8,316 bases of DNA, taken from the NCBI GenBank assembly GCA_937983035.1, contig CALKAN010000352.1:1-8316 (forward strand), in the 5' to 3' direction. Positions 1-5,613 of this stretch are shown here, in pieces. The notes under the pieces were generated by a model that was not told the origin of the DNA, ran no database searches, and was given only the letters and a program-made list of their open reading frames with translations. This DNA is from an uncultured Paenibacillaceae bacterium. Lineage in GTDB: Bacteria; Bacillota; Bacilli; Paenibacillales; CALAME01. Numbering within the stretch: position 1 is the stretch's first letter; every line of letters begins with the position of its first letter. The translations under genes were made by a program, and so were the position numbers.

Positions 1-209
1 GGATCGAATCCCCCGGGGTGAAACGGATGACAGCGGCAAATCCGCCGCACGGTCAACCAACCGCCGTAAAGCGCGCCGTGTTCTTCAATCGCTTCAAGCG
101 CATATTGCGAACAAGAAGGGTAGAATCGGCATGTTGCGGGCTTCAATGGAGAAATGAATTTCCGGTAAAAAATAACCGGTGCTTTTAATAGTATGTTGCC
201 CAGCCTCAT
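1..209 (-). CDS. yidD: YidD membrane protein insertion efficiency factor (3' end cut by window)
   Basis: This is a small membrane-associated protein that helps the YidC/Sec machinery insert inner-membrane proteins. The gene was read by translating the minus strand from the ATG at 209-207, and 69 codons are visible. The family signature is clear: [20 protein letters not shown] near the N-terminus, then [18 protein letters not shown] and the closing [10 protein letters not shown]. The family is usually about 70-85 aa, so only the last few residues are missing. A strong ribosome binding site (AAGGAGGG at 217-224) sits 7 nt before the ATG. The start is 37 bp after the zur stop with no terminator between, so the two genes are probably co-transcribed. 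Identity is seen from the motif; the insertion role comes from knowledge of the family. Confidence 0.93.
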   Translation of the reverse strand, partial: MRLGNILLKAPVIFYRKFISPLKPATCRFYPSCSQYALEAIEEHGALYGGWLTVRRICRCHPFHPGGFD

Positions 210-246
210 GATCGATCCCTCCTTGTTGATCTTGAACTTCTTCTAT

Positions 247-669
247 TTAAGCTTTGCAGCTTTCGCAATATCCGTACAATTCAAATTTATGCCGCACGAT
301 TTCAAAATTTTCAGGCAGATCAGAATCTGCGACATAATGAACGGGGCAGAAATCGATCGAGTACGTTTTTTCACATTCCAAACAAATGAAATGATGATGA
401 TGTTCATCCGCGCAATGCAGCTTGAACTTCACCCCGTCATCAAACATCAATTGTTCCAAAATGCCGATATCGCATAAAAGCCGCAAATTGCGATATACCG
501 TGTCAAAGCTTAATCCGGGATACTGCACATTCATCTGTTTGTACACTTGTGCTGGAGTCCAATACCCGGAGCCGTTTGCAAACAAACGAATCATCGTTCT
601 GCGCTGTGCGGTAATGCGCAATCCGCTCATGCTCATCCGATTTAAAATTTCTTGTTCTGTTTTCCGCAT
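247..669 (-). CDS. zur: Zinc uptake regulator Zur (Fur family)
   Basis: This 140-aa Fur-family metalloregulator resembles Bacillus Zur, which represses zinc-uptake genes when zinc is plentiful. It has an N-terminal winged helix ending in the recognition segment GLSFDTVYRNL (52-62). A C-terminal dimerisation and metal domain follows, with a His cluster (HHHH, 90-93) and two CxxC pairs, CLEC (96-99) and CESC (135-138), which form the structural zinc site in this family. The combination of GLSFDTVYRNL and HHHHFICLxC favours Zur over Fur or PerR. The reading frame opens 11 codons further upstream, but the ATG at 669 has AGGAGGAGG at 677-685 with 7-nt spacing and is the better start. yidD follows closely. 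No obvious Zur box was seen nearby. Confidence 0.9.
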   Translation of the reverse strand: MRKTEQEILNRMSMSGLRITAQRRTMIRLFANGSGYWTPAQVYKQMNVQYPGLSFDTVYRNLRLLCDIGILEQLMFDDGVKFKLHCADEHHHHFICLECEKTYSIDFCPVHYVADSDLPENFEIVRHKFELYGYCESCKA

Positions 670-692
670 CCCGGATCCTCCTCCTAACTGAA

Positions 693-701
693 AGTATACC
701 A
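693..701 (-). promoter_or_regulatory. Extended -10 promoter candidate for zur
   Basis: On the minus strand this reads TGGTATACT, an extended -10 element (TGn plus TATACT, one mismatch from TATAAT). It lies 24 nt before the zur start codon, which would give a short leader that still contains the ribosome binding site. No good -35 hexamer is seen 16-18 bp upstream, which is tolerated by extended -10 promoters. The 95-bp gap between this element and the hsp20 stop contains only weak dyad symmetry and no clear terminator, so read-through from hsp20 is possible. Confidence 0.42.
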
Positions 702-796
702 CAATAAACGCTCATCCGGCGACATGATGCGGATGCAATGCGCCCGCAACATGAAATTCGCGCATCCATCCTTCATCGCGGCAGCCAATCATGCCG

Positions 797-1246
797 TCAA
801 AAGCGTATTTCTTGCCAAGTTCCGTCTCCGCCTGCTTCGGATTTCTCAAATTCCAAACATAAGAGCCCGTTGCGGCATTCTGCAGTTTTTACTCGATTTC
901 GCACAGGAGAGGGAAGCGGGATATACCGTGTGAAAACTTCGTTTCTTCGCTCGCTGTAATATCTTCCCCGCGCATCGGAAACCGATTGGCTCACAGCGAT
1001 GGAGCCTCGCAAATAAAGGTGATGCCCGCTCGTGCGGTAAGCCCATCTCGCGATCTGCTCATTGCTTAAACCCGGTGCTTCGATCCGCACCAGCACATTC
1101 TTTCCTTTATCGATGACATCCGCACGAGGCCCTTTCATCATCCACTTATTCATATGGTTGAACATCTGTTCACTCATCTTCAACAGTTTAACAAAAGAGC
1201 GATGAAACTCGTCAATGCTGCTTGGATCGAATGGAAACCTGCTCAT
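797..1246 (-). CDS. Small heat-shock protein, Hsp20/alpha-crystallin family
   Basis: This is a 149-aa divergent member of the Hsp20 family, ATP-independent holdases that bind unfolding proteins; some Bacillus members (CotP, YocM) act in spores or under stress. The first 40 residues are helical and Met-rich. The alpha-crystallin domain runs from about residue 40 (PRADVIDKGKNVLVRIEAPGL) to about 135. It includes the usual strand-6 region (RYYSERRNEVFTRYIPLPSPV) and the family motif A-x3-N-G-L-L (AECRNGLL, 122-129). The C-terminal I-x-I tail that normally joins dimers into oligomers is absent or reduced to EIRF. The start was chosen at 1246 because AAGGAGG (1257-1263) sits 10 nt upstream; the open frame continues far upstream without support. 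zur follows on the same strand. The family call is firm, the specific role is unknown. Confidence 0.82.
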   Translation of the reverse strand: MSRFPFDPSSIDEFHRSFVKLLKMSEQMFNHMNKWMMKGPRADVIDKGKNVLVRIEAPGLSNEQIARWAYRTSGHHLYLRGSIAVSQSVSDARGRYYSERRNEVFTRYIPLPSPVRNRVKTAECRNGLLCLEFEKSEAGGDGTWQEIRF

Positions 1247-1266
1247 TAACGGCCTGCCTCCTTTTT

Positions 1267-1344
1267 CATACGAATCTGCGCTGCAATGAAGCAAACAGCC
1301 TCTTGCGCCTATAATATTATACGCTTGCAGATTGGAGCCGTATG
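1267..1344 (-). promoter_or_regulatory. Long bulged inverted repeat before hsp20, possible structured leader
   Basis: CATACGAATCTGC (1267-1279) pairs with GCAGATT (1327-1333) plus CGTATG (1339-1344): 13 base pairs with a single 5-nt bulge. Inside the outer stem lie two smaller dyads, GCTG/CAGC (1280-1283 with 1296-1299) and a stem at 1305-1324 containing the perfect palindrome TATAATATTATA (1310-1321). The result resembles a three-way junction. On the minus strand the outer stem ends 3 nt before the hsp20 ribosome binding site. If transcription starts upstream of 1344, this would be the hsp20 leader RNA. Alternatively the palindrome could supply -10 boxes for divergent promoters, although no good -35 partner was found. 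The pairing is seen; the function is inference. Confidence 0.4.
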
Positions 1345-1416
1345 GGCATGCATCCCGCCTCGCATAAGTTCTCAGCAGGCGCGTAAAATAAGAGCACCGC
1401 TTGAGAATGCAAGCAT

Positions 1417-1448
1417 AAGCAGTTCTATCACGAAGCAGTTCCATCACG
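1417..1448. repeat. Two tandem 16-bp direct repeats
   Basis: AAGCAGTTCTATCACG (1417-1432) is followed at once by AAGCAGTTCCATCACG (1433-1448), with one mismatch between copies. The pair ends 3 bp before the AGGAG ribosome binding site of the amidinohydrolase gene. The 16-bp period is not a whole helical turn count, so a simple duplication is as likely as a regulator site. Confidence 0.75.
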
Positions 1449-1465
1449 CTTAGGAGAAAATGCCA

Positions 1466-2365
1466 ATGATTATGCAAACAAAAAATAAGACGGCGCATGA
1501 AATTTACTGTGATTCAGAATACGGAACATTGCTGGAAGTGTTGCTTTGCTCTCCTCGACACATGAAAATAAGAGACGTTATTAACGAAACGCAGAAACAT
1601 TATGCAAGCGAAAACATTGACGCTGACATCGCTTGCAGGCAGCATGACCATTTGCTGCAGGTGTTGCAAAGCCGCGGGATAAAAACGCATTTGCTGGAAG
1701 CCAAGCCGGAATTGCCGGAACAAGTTTTCACTCGAGACATCGGATTTGCCATTCATGACAAACTGTTTATGGCGAAATTAAAACAAGAGATTCGTCAAGG
1801 CGAGCGTGAAATGTTCAAGCATTGGCTTCAAAAAAATGACATCAAAGCGATTGAGCTTGCAAACGATATCGAGGGCGGCGATGTAATCGTCGACGGGTTG
1901 GATGTTTGGATCGGCGTCGGAGACCGCACCTCTTCATCAGCTGCGGCAGAGCTCCAAAGTTTACTGCCCGGCTGCCGCATTTATGAAGTTAAATTCGATC
2001 CTTCATACTTGCATTTAGATTGCGTGTTCCAGCCGATATCCAGCGAAGAAGCGCTCCTTTTTCCATCTGCATTCCCGCCTGAAGCCAAAGATCTGCTTTA
2101 CAGCAAATATAAACCGATTGAAGTTGACCGCGAAGAACAGTTTACGCTCGGGACCAACGTGCTGTCCATAGGGAAACGAACCGTCATCAGCATGCCAAAC
2201 AATGAAAAGGTAAACAGCAAACTGCGGCAGAAAGGGTATCATGTCATTGAGGTCGAACTTTCAGAAATAATGAAATCAGGCGGAGCTTTTCGCTGCATAA
2301 CGCTGCCGCTTAAACGAAAAGCCGCGTCCGGCTTGCTTCCTCAGCAAGTCGAAACACGGCCATGA
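1466..2365 (+). CDS. Dimethylarginine dimethylaminohydrolase-like amidinohydrolase
   Basis: This is an enzyme of the DDAH/arginine deiminase superfamily (pentein fold), close to the Bacillus YkgA type, thought to hydrolyse a guanidino compound such as N-dimethylarginine to citrulline plus an amine. Counted from the ATG at 1466 (299 aa), the catalytic set is present: Asp91 in VFTRD, Glu136 in IEGGD, His183 in LHLDCVF, and nucleophile Cys277 in GGAFRCITLPL. The family-typical INETQKHY and EQFTLGTNVLSIG stretches are also there. An ATG exists at 1460, but AGGAG (1452-1456) would then be only 3 nt away; 1466 gives 9 nt. After the usual TLPLKR end there is an extra tail of about 15 residues, encoded over a hairpin, which may reflect loss of an original stop. 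It is transcribed away from hsp20 and converges on the FGE gene. The true substrate is unknown. Confidence 0.86.
   Translation: MIMQTKNKTAHEIYCDSEYGTLLEVLLCSPRHMKIRDVINETQKHYASENIDADIACRQHDHLLQVLQSRGIKTHLLEAKPELPEQVFTRDIGFAIHDKLFMAKLKQEIRQGEREMFKHWLQKNDIKAIELANDIEGGDVIVDGLDVWIGVGDRTSSSAAAELQSLLPGCRIYEVKFDPSYLHLDCVFQPISSEEALLFPSAFPPEAKDLLYSKYKPIEVDREEQFTLGTNVLSIGKRTVISMPNNEKVNSKLRQKGYHVIEVELSEIMKSGGAFRCITLPLKRKAASGLLPQQVETRP
2312..2334 (-). terminator. Possible terminator of the GGDEF-FGE operon, inside the convergent gene's 3' end
   Basis: Read on the minus strand, AAGCCG-GACG-CGGCTT forms a 6-bp stem with a 4-nt loop (2319-2334), followed by TTCGTTT, so the T-tract starting in the stem is TTTTCGTTT. 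It lies about 80 nt past the FGE stop and within the last codons of the amidinohydrolase gene. The stem is short and the tail is interrupted, so this is tentative. No better terminator is visible between the two convergent stops (2366-2414). Confidence 0.35.
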
Positions 2366-2414
2366 ATGATTCCATAATCAGCATGAGAACATTTCGCGCG
2401 TAGAAAGCCGAACA

Positions 2415-3371
2415 TTAAGCATCGGCCGCACAGCGAAAACCTAAATTTCCCGTCGAACTGTCGGGGGTGTTCGAGCTTCTGGCTGCAACTCTGTATCGAT
2501 TGCAGTAAGAGCGGTGGCAAAGATATGAACCGCCTCGGATAGAACGCGCATAGCCGTGTTCAGGCCCTCTTGGATTGATGTTAGAGCTTTCAAGATGGTA
2601 TCTCGGACTGAACCAATCTGCGCACCATTCCCAGACGTTCCCGGCCATATTGTAAAAACCGTATCCATTCGGTTCATAAGCATCAACCGGAGCGGTCGAG
2701 ACATAGCCGTCTGAAGCATGGTTTTTCGTCGGAAACTTTCCTTGCCAAATGTTGCACATATGACGGCCGTCTTTTTTTAACGTGTCTCCCCACGGATACT
2801 TTTTGCGATCAAGCCCGCCTCGTGCTGCAAATTCCCATTCCGCTTCAGTTGGCAAGCGCTTTCCCGCCCACTTGCAATAAGCAACCGCATCATTCCACGA
2901 AACGTGAACGACCGGATGATTCCAACGGCCGGACAAATCTGAATCCGGTCCTTCCGGCCGCATCCAATAAGCTCCGTCGACTTTGTACCACCAAGGCGCT
3001 TGCTGCGGAACGGCATCGACGCGCTTCCTCGTTTCTTCTGATACGAAAAGATGAAATACGAATGACCAGCCGTATTTTTCCGCATCCGTGCGATATCCTG
3101 TATCATCGACAAACTCTTTAAATTGTTTGTTCGTGACAGCATACGGATCAAGATAGAAAGGAGATACAGTCACTTTTCGGGCCGGCCCTTCCCCGTCGGC
3201 CGGAAATCCTTCCGCTGAATCAGTGCCCATCCAGAACTCCCCGCCCTCCAAATAAATCATCCCTTCTCTCGGATCAGCCGTGGAAGTTCTGGCAATGACA
3301 GGTTCTGGTGATTCTGATTCGTTCCGGAAATTTGTCGCAGAAGGCGTGCAGCATGATTTCTGTTCTGTCAT
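2415..3371 (-). CDS. Formylglycine-generating enzyme (aerobic FGE, SUMF1 family)
   Basis: This 318-aa enzyme belongs to the family that oxidises the Cys of a C-x-P-x-R motif in sulfatases to C-alpha-formylglycine, using oxygen and copper. The whole FGE-sulfatase fold is present: GGEFWMGT (43-50), the family KRLPTEAEWEFAARGG (171-186), YPWGD (192-196), CNIWQGKFP, and GNVWEWCADWF. Near the end comes the diagnostic GGSYLCHRSYCNRYRVAARS. Its Cys285 and Cys290 match the paired active-site cysteines of human SUMF1, which separates true FGE from other SUMF1-fold proteins. NTPDSSTGNLGFRCAADA closes the protein. There is no signal peptide. The N-terminus has KSCCTPSA, reminiscent of a sulfatase motif without the Arg. 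The start lies 20 bp after the GGDEF stop, with AGGAGA (3384-3389) at a rather long 12-nt spacing. No sulfatase gene is in the window, so the client is unknown. Confidence 0.92.
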   Translation of the reverse strand: MTEQKSCCTPSATNFRNESESPEPVIARTSTADPREGMIYLEGGEFWMGTDSAEGFPADGEGPARKVTVSPFYLDPYAVTNKQFKEFVDDTGYRTDAEKYGWSFVFHLFVSEETRKRVDAVPQQAPWWYKVDGAYWMRPEGPDSDLSGRWNHPVVHVSWNDAVAYCKWAGKRLPTEAEWEFAARGGLDRKKYPWGDTLKKDGRHMCNIWQGKFPTKNHASDGYVSTAPVDAYEPNGYGFYNMAGNVWEWCADWFSPRYHLESSNINPRGPEHGYARSIRGGSYLCHRSYCNRYRVAARSSNTPDSSTGNLGFRCAADA

Positions 3372-3391
3372 GTTGAGTTCTCATCTCCTCT

Positions 3392-4096
3392 TTATTTCTG
3401 TACAGTTATTATATCACATTCCCGAGGCTTGCCCGTTTTCTTCATCTCCTTCTTTCTGGCATACATCCGCTCATCCGCTTTTTGCATCAATTCCTGCAAG
3501 GTGCTGCCGTCTTCAGGATACAAAGCGTAACCTGCGGACAATTGCAAAGTACGATCTCCCTCTAACGAGCAAGAAGACGCCGCCTGTTCAATTCGTACCA
3601 GAATCTTTTCCGCTTCCTCGGCATTCGTGTTCGGGGCTGCCATGATGAATTCATCTCCTCCCCAGCGGGCGACAATATCTGTTTTCCGTGCATGCCGATT
3701 TAATAATAAAGCCGTTTGGCGAATGACACCATCGCCGTCCAGATGTCCATAAGTATCATTAATTTCTTTAAGTTCGTCAATGTCAAACAAGAACAAACAC
3801 AACAGCTGCTGATTCTTCTTCGTTTCGCTGCTCAGCTTGTTAAAAATTTTCTGATTCATATATCTTCGATTGTATGTACCGGTTAACTCATCTTTTTCCG
3901 AATAATATTTCGCTTTGTCGTACTGTTTTCCTAATTGCCAACCGATGAAAGAAAAAATCGCCAGGATGACAATTGCTAAAGCTGCTTCGGCTTTTCCTTT
4001 CAGGATGCTTTCCGCCGCGCCAGAGAACCATGCAATCCAAGTAAAGGAGACCAGCCAGATAATCAGCGTCGAAACGATCCGGCCAACATATCCCAT
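3392..4096 (-). CDS. Membrane-anchored diguanylate cyclase (GGDEF domain)
   Basis: This 234-aa protein probably makes the second messenger cyclic di-GMP from two GTP. Two hydrophobic segments (about 5-25 and 37-55) anchor it in the membrane with almost no extracytoplasmic domain. The GGDEF domain then runs from DELTGTYNRRYM (69-80) to ADERMYARKK (207-216). The catalytic motif is a perfect GGDEF (146-150), and the metal-binding region FDIDELKEINDTYGHLDGD is intact, so activity is expected. An inhibitory I-site RxxD is present as RKTD (137-140), exactly five residues before GGDEF, so product feedback is likely. There is no PAS, GAF or other sensor domain, so the input signal is unclear. The likely ribosome binding site is GAGGTG, 8 nt before the ATG. 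It is the first gene of a probable operon with FGE. Confidence 0.9.
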   Translation of the reverse strand: MGYVGRIVSTLIIWLVSFTWIAWFSGAAESILKGKAEAALAIVILAIFSFIGWQLGKQYDKAKYYSEKDELTGTYNRRYMNQKIFNKLSSETKKNQQLLCLFLFDIDELKEINDTYGHLDGDGVIRQTALLLNRHARKTDIVARWGGDEFIMAAPNTNAEEAEKILVRIEQAASSCSLEGDRTLQLSAGYALYPEDGSTLQELMQKADERMYARKKEMKKTGKPRECDIITVQK

Positions 4097-4172
4097 ACCT
4101 TCAGCACCTCGTCGATATCATTTCCTGCTTATATCATACACTACTCGTCCCCTTCTATGCGAATGTTTTTGT

Positions 4173-4216
4173 TAAAAAAGAAGCATATTTTCTGCTCAAA
4201 GTGAAAATATGCTTCT
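4173..4216 (-). terminator. Rho-independent terminator, distal of two
   Basis: AGAAGCATATTTT (4179-4191) and AAAATATGCTTCT (4204-4216) form a perfect 13-bp stem with a 12-nt loop. On the minus strand the stem is followed by a run of T (complement of the A-run at 4174-4179). The stem is AT-rich but long. It would stop transcripts from the SPFH/RHH operon before they reach the GGDEF promoter region, and acts as a back-up to the hairpin at 4251-4285. On the plus strand no T-run follows, so it is one-directional. Confidence 0.72.
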
Positions 4217-4241
4217 CAATCGGCCAACCTGTGACGGAATA

Positions 4242-4285
4242 ACAATAAAACAGCGTCTTCTATGCATTCCAGCAAGAAGACGCTG
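4242..4285 (-). terminator. Rho-independent terminator, proximal of two
   Basis: CAGCGTCTTCT (4251-4261) and AGAAGACGCTG (4275-4285) form a perfect 11-bp stem with a 13-nt loop. Read on the minus strand, the stem is followed by TTTTATTGTT. It lies 39 bp past the stop codon of the ribbon-helix-helix gene and is the first terminator met by that operon. A short frame with its own ribosome binding site runs across it (see findings). Confidence 0.75.
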
Positions 4286-4323
4286 CTTCTCATGGCGGGC
4301 TCCTAATATCGCCGTCAAGCCGG

Positions 4324-4503
4324 CTAGGCGTCCTCTCCATCTGTCCGCTTCCGTTTGACAGTCCTGCCGGATTTCCGCAACGCTTCCCGCAGCAGAAATT
4401 CGATATGGGCGTTTACGCTCCGAAATTCATCACTGGCCCAGCGCTCAAGTGCAGCATACAATTCCGCGTCAATTCGCAAAGGAAATTGCTTTTTCTTTGA
4501 CAT
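4324..4503 (-). CDS. Small ribbon-helix-helix (Arc/HicB-like) DNA-binding protein
   Basis: This 59-aa protein was found by translating the minus strand from the ATG at 4503 to the TAG at 4324-4326. It begins [20 protein letters not shown], where FPLRID fits the beta strand that reads the DNA groove. Two helices follow ([14 protein letters not shown] and [16 protein letters not shown]), the arrangement of Arc-type ribbon-helix-helix repressors. A basic tail ([16 protein letters not shown]) ends the protein. Its ribosome binding site AGGATGG (4510-4516) overlaps the stop codon of the band-7 gene 11 bp upstream, so translation is probably coupled. No toxin gene lies next to it, which argues against a classical toxin-antitoxin pair. 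It may regulate its own operon or act as a partner of the band-7 protein; its target is unknown. Confidence 0.82.
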   Translation of the reverse strand: MSKKKQFPLRIDAELYAALERWASDEFRSVNAHIEFLLREALRKSGRTVKRKRTDGEDA

Positions 4504-4514
4504 GGAATACCATC

Positions 4515-5381
4515 CTAATAAATGCTTCCTGTATTTATAACCGGACTGGCACCCCTGTCGGAAACGATCGCGACCATTAAGTTGTTAATCATCGCAGCTT
4601 TGCGCTCTTCATCCAGTTCAACCATCGCTTCTTTCTGAAGCATTTCCAACGCGTCATGCACCATTCCGACAGCGCCTTCCACGATCCGCTTCCTTGCAGC
4701 AACGATCGCGGATGCTTGTTGACGCTGCAACATCGCGCTGGCAATCTCTGTCGAATAAGCCAAATGAGTCAAGCGAGCATCCAAAATATCGACGCCGGCT
4801 ACCGTCAATCTGCGGTCAAGCTCTTCCATCAATTCCTTGGCCACTTCCTCTGAGTGAGACCGAAGTGAAAAGCCGTCTTGTTCGAAAGAATCGTACGGAT
4901 AACGGCTGGCCACTTGCCGCAGCGCGCTCTCGCTTTGAATTTCTACGAATTCTTCATATTGATCGACATCGAACAGCGACTTGTACGAATCGACCACTTT
5001 AAACACGATCACGGCTGCAATCTCTATCGGATTCCCGTCCACGTCATTCACTTTCAATTTAGAGCTGTTAAAATTTCGCACCCGCAAAGAGACGCTTCTT
5101 CTGTCGCACAGCGGCACAGCAAGCCACAATCCGCTGTCCCGAACCGATCCGACATAACGCCCGAAAAACACGAGCGCCTTCGCTTGATTAGGCTGAACAA
5201 CCATAATTCCGGTGCTGAGCACCGCAGCAGCCAATATGCATAACACAGCTAAGATGATGCCCAATAGCGTAAATTGCCCGTTAGCCATCTGGACGATGAT
5301 TAAAATACCGATCAAAAGCAGCGCAGCGATAATCAAAATTCCCAAGTAACCGTTGATTTTTACGGCTTTCTTTTCTGACAT
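4515..5381 (-). CDS. SPFH/band-7 (stomatin/prohibitin-like) membrane protein
   Basis: This 288-aa protein has two N-terminal membrane segments (about 11-31 and 37-60) followed by an SPFH domain. The domain starts at [31 protein letters not shown], where family members begin with 'v.p.eagvv..fGk..g....GLhf..P'. The later region [46 protein letters not shown] is the usual end of the domain, with a helical, Ala/Glu-rich stretch suited to oligomer formation. Such proteins form membrane-bound ring assemblies and scaffold membrane microdomains. The start is supported by AAGGAGG (5389-5395) 7 nt before the ATG. It is co-transcribed with the ribbon-helix-helix gene and divergent from arsB. A specific role such as envelope stress or membrane fluidity is not shown by the sequence. 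Confidence 0.88.
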   Translation of the reverse strand: MSEKKAVKINGYLGILIIAALLLIGILIIVQMANGQFTLLGIILAVLCILAAAVLSTGIMVVQPNQAKALVFFGRYVGSVRDSGLWLAVPLCDRRSVSLRVRNFNSSKLKVNDVDGNPIEIAAVIVFKVVDSYKSLFDVDQYEEFVEIQSESALRQVASRYPYDSFEQDGFSLRSHSEEVAKELMEELDRRLTVAGVDILDARLTHLAYSTEIASAMLQRQQASAIVAARKRIVEGAVGMVHDALEMLQKEAMVELDEERKAAMINNLMVAIVSDRGASPVINTGSIY

Positions 5382-5450
5382 GCATGTTCCTCCTTTTTAA
5401 TTCCATCATCATGAAAAAGTGTTTTTGAAATTAAAATAGAATCATTTCGC

Positions 5451-5463
5451 TATCATTATGATA
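5451..5463. repeat. 13-bp perfect palindrome over the band-7 promoter -10 box
   Basis: TATCATTATGATA is a perfect palindrome around the central T/A at 5457. It overlaps the proposed -10 box of the band-7 promoter and resembles, in part, the A/T-rich boxes bound by Fur-family proteins, but it is shorter and does not match the full 7-1-7 pattern. An operator role is inference. Confidence 0.5.
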
Positions 5464-5486
5464 TCACTTTTGTAATTAACTGTAAA
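5458..5486 (-). promoter_or_regulatory. Sigma-A-type promoter for the SPFH/RHH operon
   Basis: On the minus strand TTTACA (5481-5486) and TATCAT (5458-5463) are separated by exactly 17 bp, a good fit to TTGACA-N17-TATAAT. Transcription would start near 5450, giving a leader of about 70 nt with the ribosome binding site at its end. No sigma-W-like pair (TGAAAC and CGTA), which drives some related band-7 genes in Bacillus, was noticed. Confidence 0.55.
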
Positions 5487-5490
5487 GAAC

Positions 5491-5514
5491 TATTTGAAAA
5501 GAAATGATCAAATA
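5491..5514. repeat. Inverted repeat TATTTGA-N10-TCAAATA, candidate arsB operator
   Basis: TATTTGA (5491-5497) and TCAAATA (5508-5514) are exact reverse complements separated by 10 bp. The site overlaps a possible -35 element of arsB (TTGAAA, 5494-5499) and lies just upstream of the band-7 promoter -35 box on the other strand, so a bound protein could affect both directions. ArsR-family repressors bind A/T-rich dyads of this kind, but no arsR gene is in the window. Confidence 0.5.
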
Positions 5515-5551
5515 TTTTTATATAGTTCATTTTTCTTTTACGTTATATAAT
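5494..5551 (+). promoter_or_regulatory. Promoter region of arsB (two candidate cores)
   Basis: Two partial cores are visible. TTGAAA (5494-5499) has a weak -10 (TTTATA, 5517-5522) at 17 bp. A perfect TATAAT (5546-5551) lies nearer the gene but has no good -35 hexamer at 16-18 bp. Either would give a leader that carries the AGGAGG at 5601-5606. The choice cannot be made from sequence alone. Confidence 0.35.
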
Positions 5552-5613
5552 GATTTTGTTTGCATGTGCGATTTTGCTGCATCATCTAATGAATGTTTTC
5601 AGGAGGAATATGT

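Noticed and set aside
247..702. Longer zur start at 702
   Set aside because: The extra residues are encoded by the ribosome binding site and promoter region; the ATG at 669 is spaced correctly after AGGAGGAGG.
738..765. ATGCGC/GCGCAT inverted repeat between hsp20 and zur as a terminator
   Set aside because: Only 6 bp with a long loop and no T-run on either strand.
846..1046. Alternative minus-strand frame inside hsp20, first suspected to mark a frameshifted Hsp20
   Set aside because: The 797-1246 frame carries the complete alpha-crystallin domain, including the AxxxNGLL motif, so no frameshift is needed.
797..1498. A 233-codon open frame on the minus strand that extends the hsp20 gene upstream
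   Set aside because: The extra 84 N-terminal residues show no family similarity, overlap the amidinohydrolase start, and the ATG at 1246 has a strong ribosome binding site.
4324..4503. Ribbon-helix-helix protein as antitoxin of a toxin-antitoxin pair
   Set aside because: No small toxin-like gene is adjacent; downstream are terminators and upstream is the band-7 gene.
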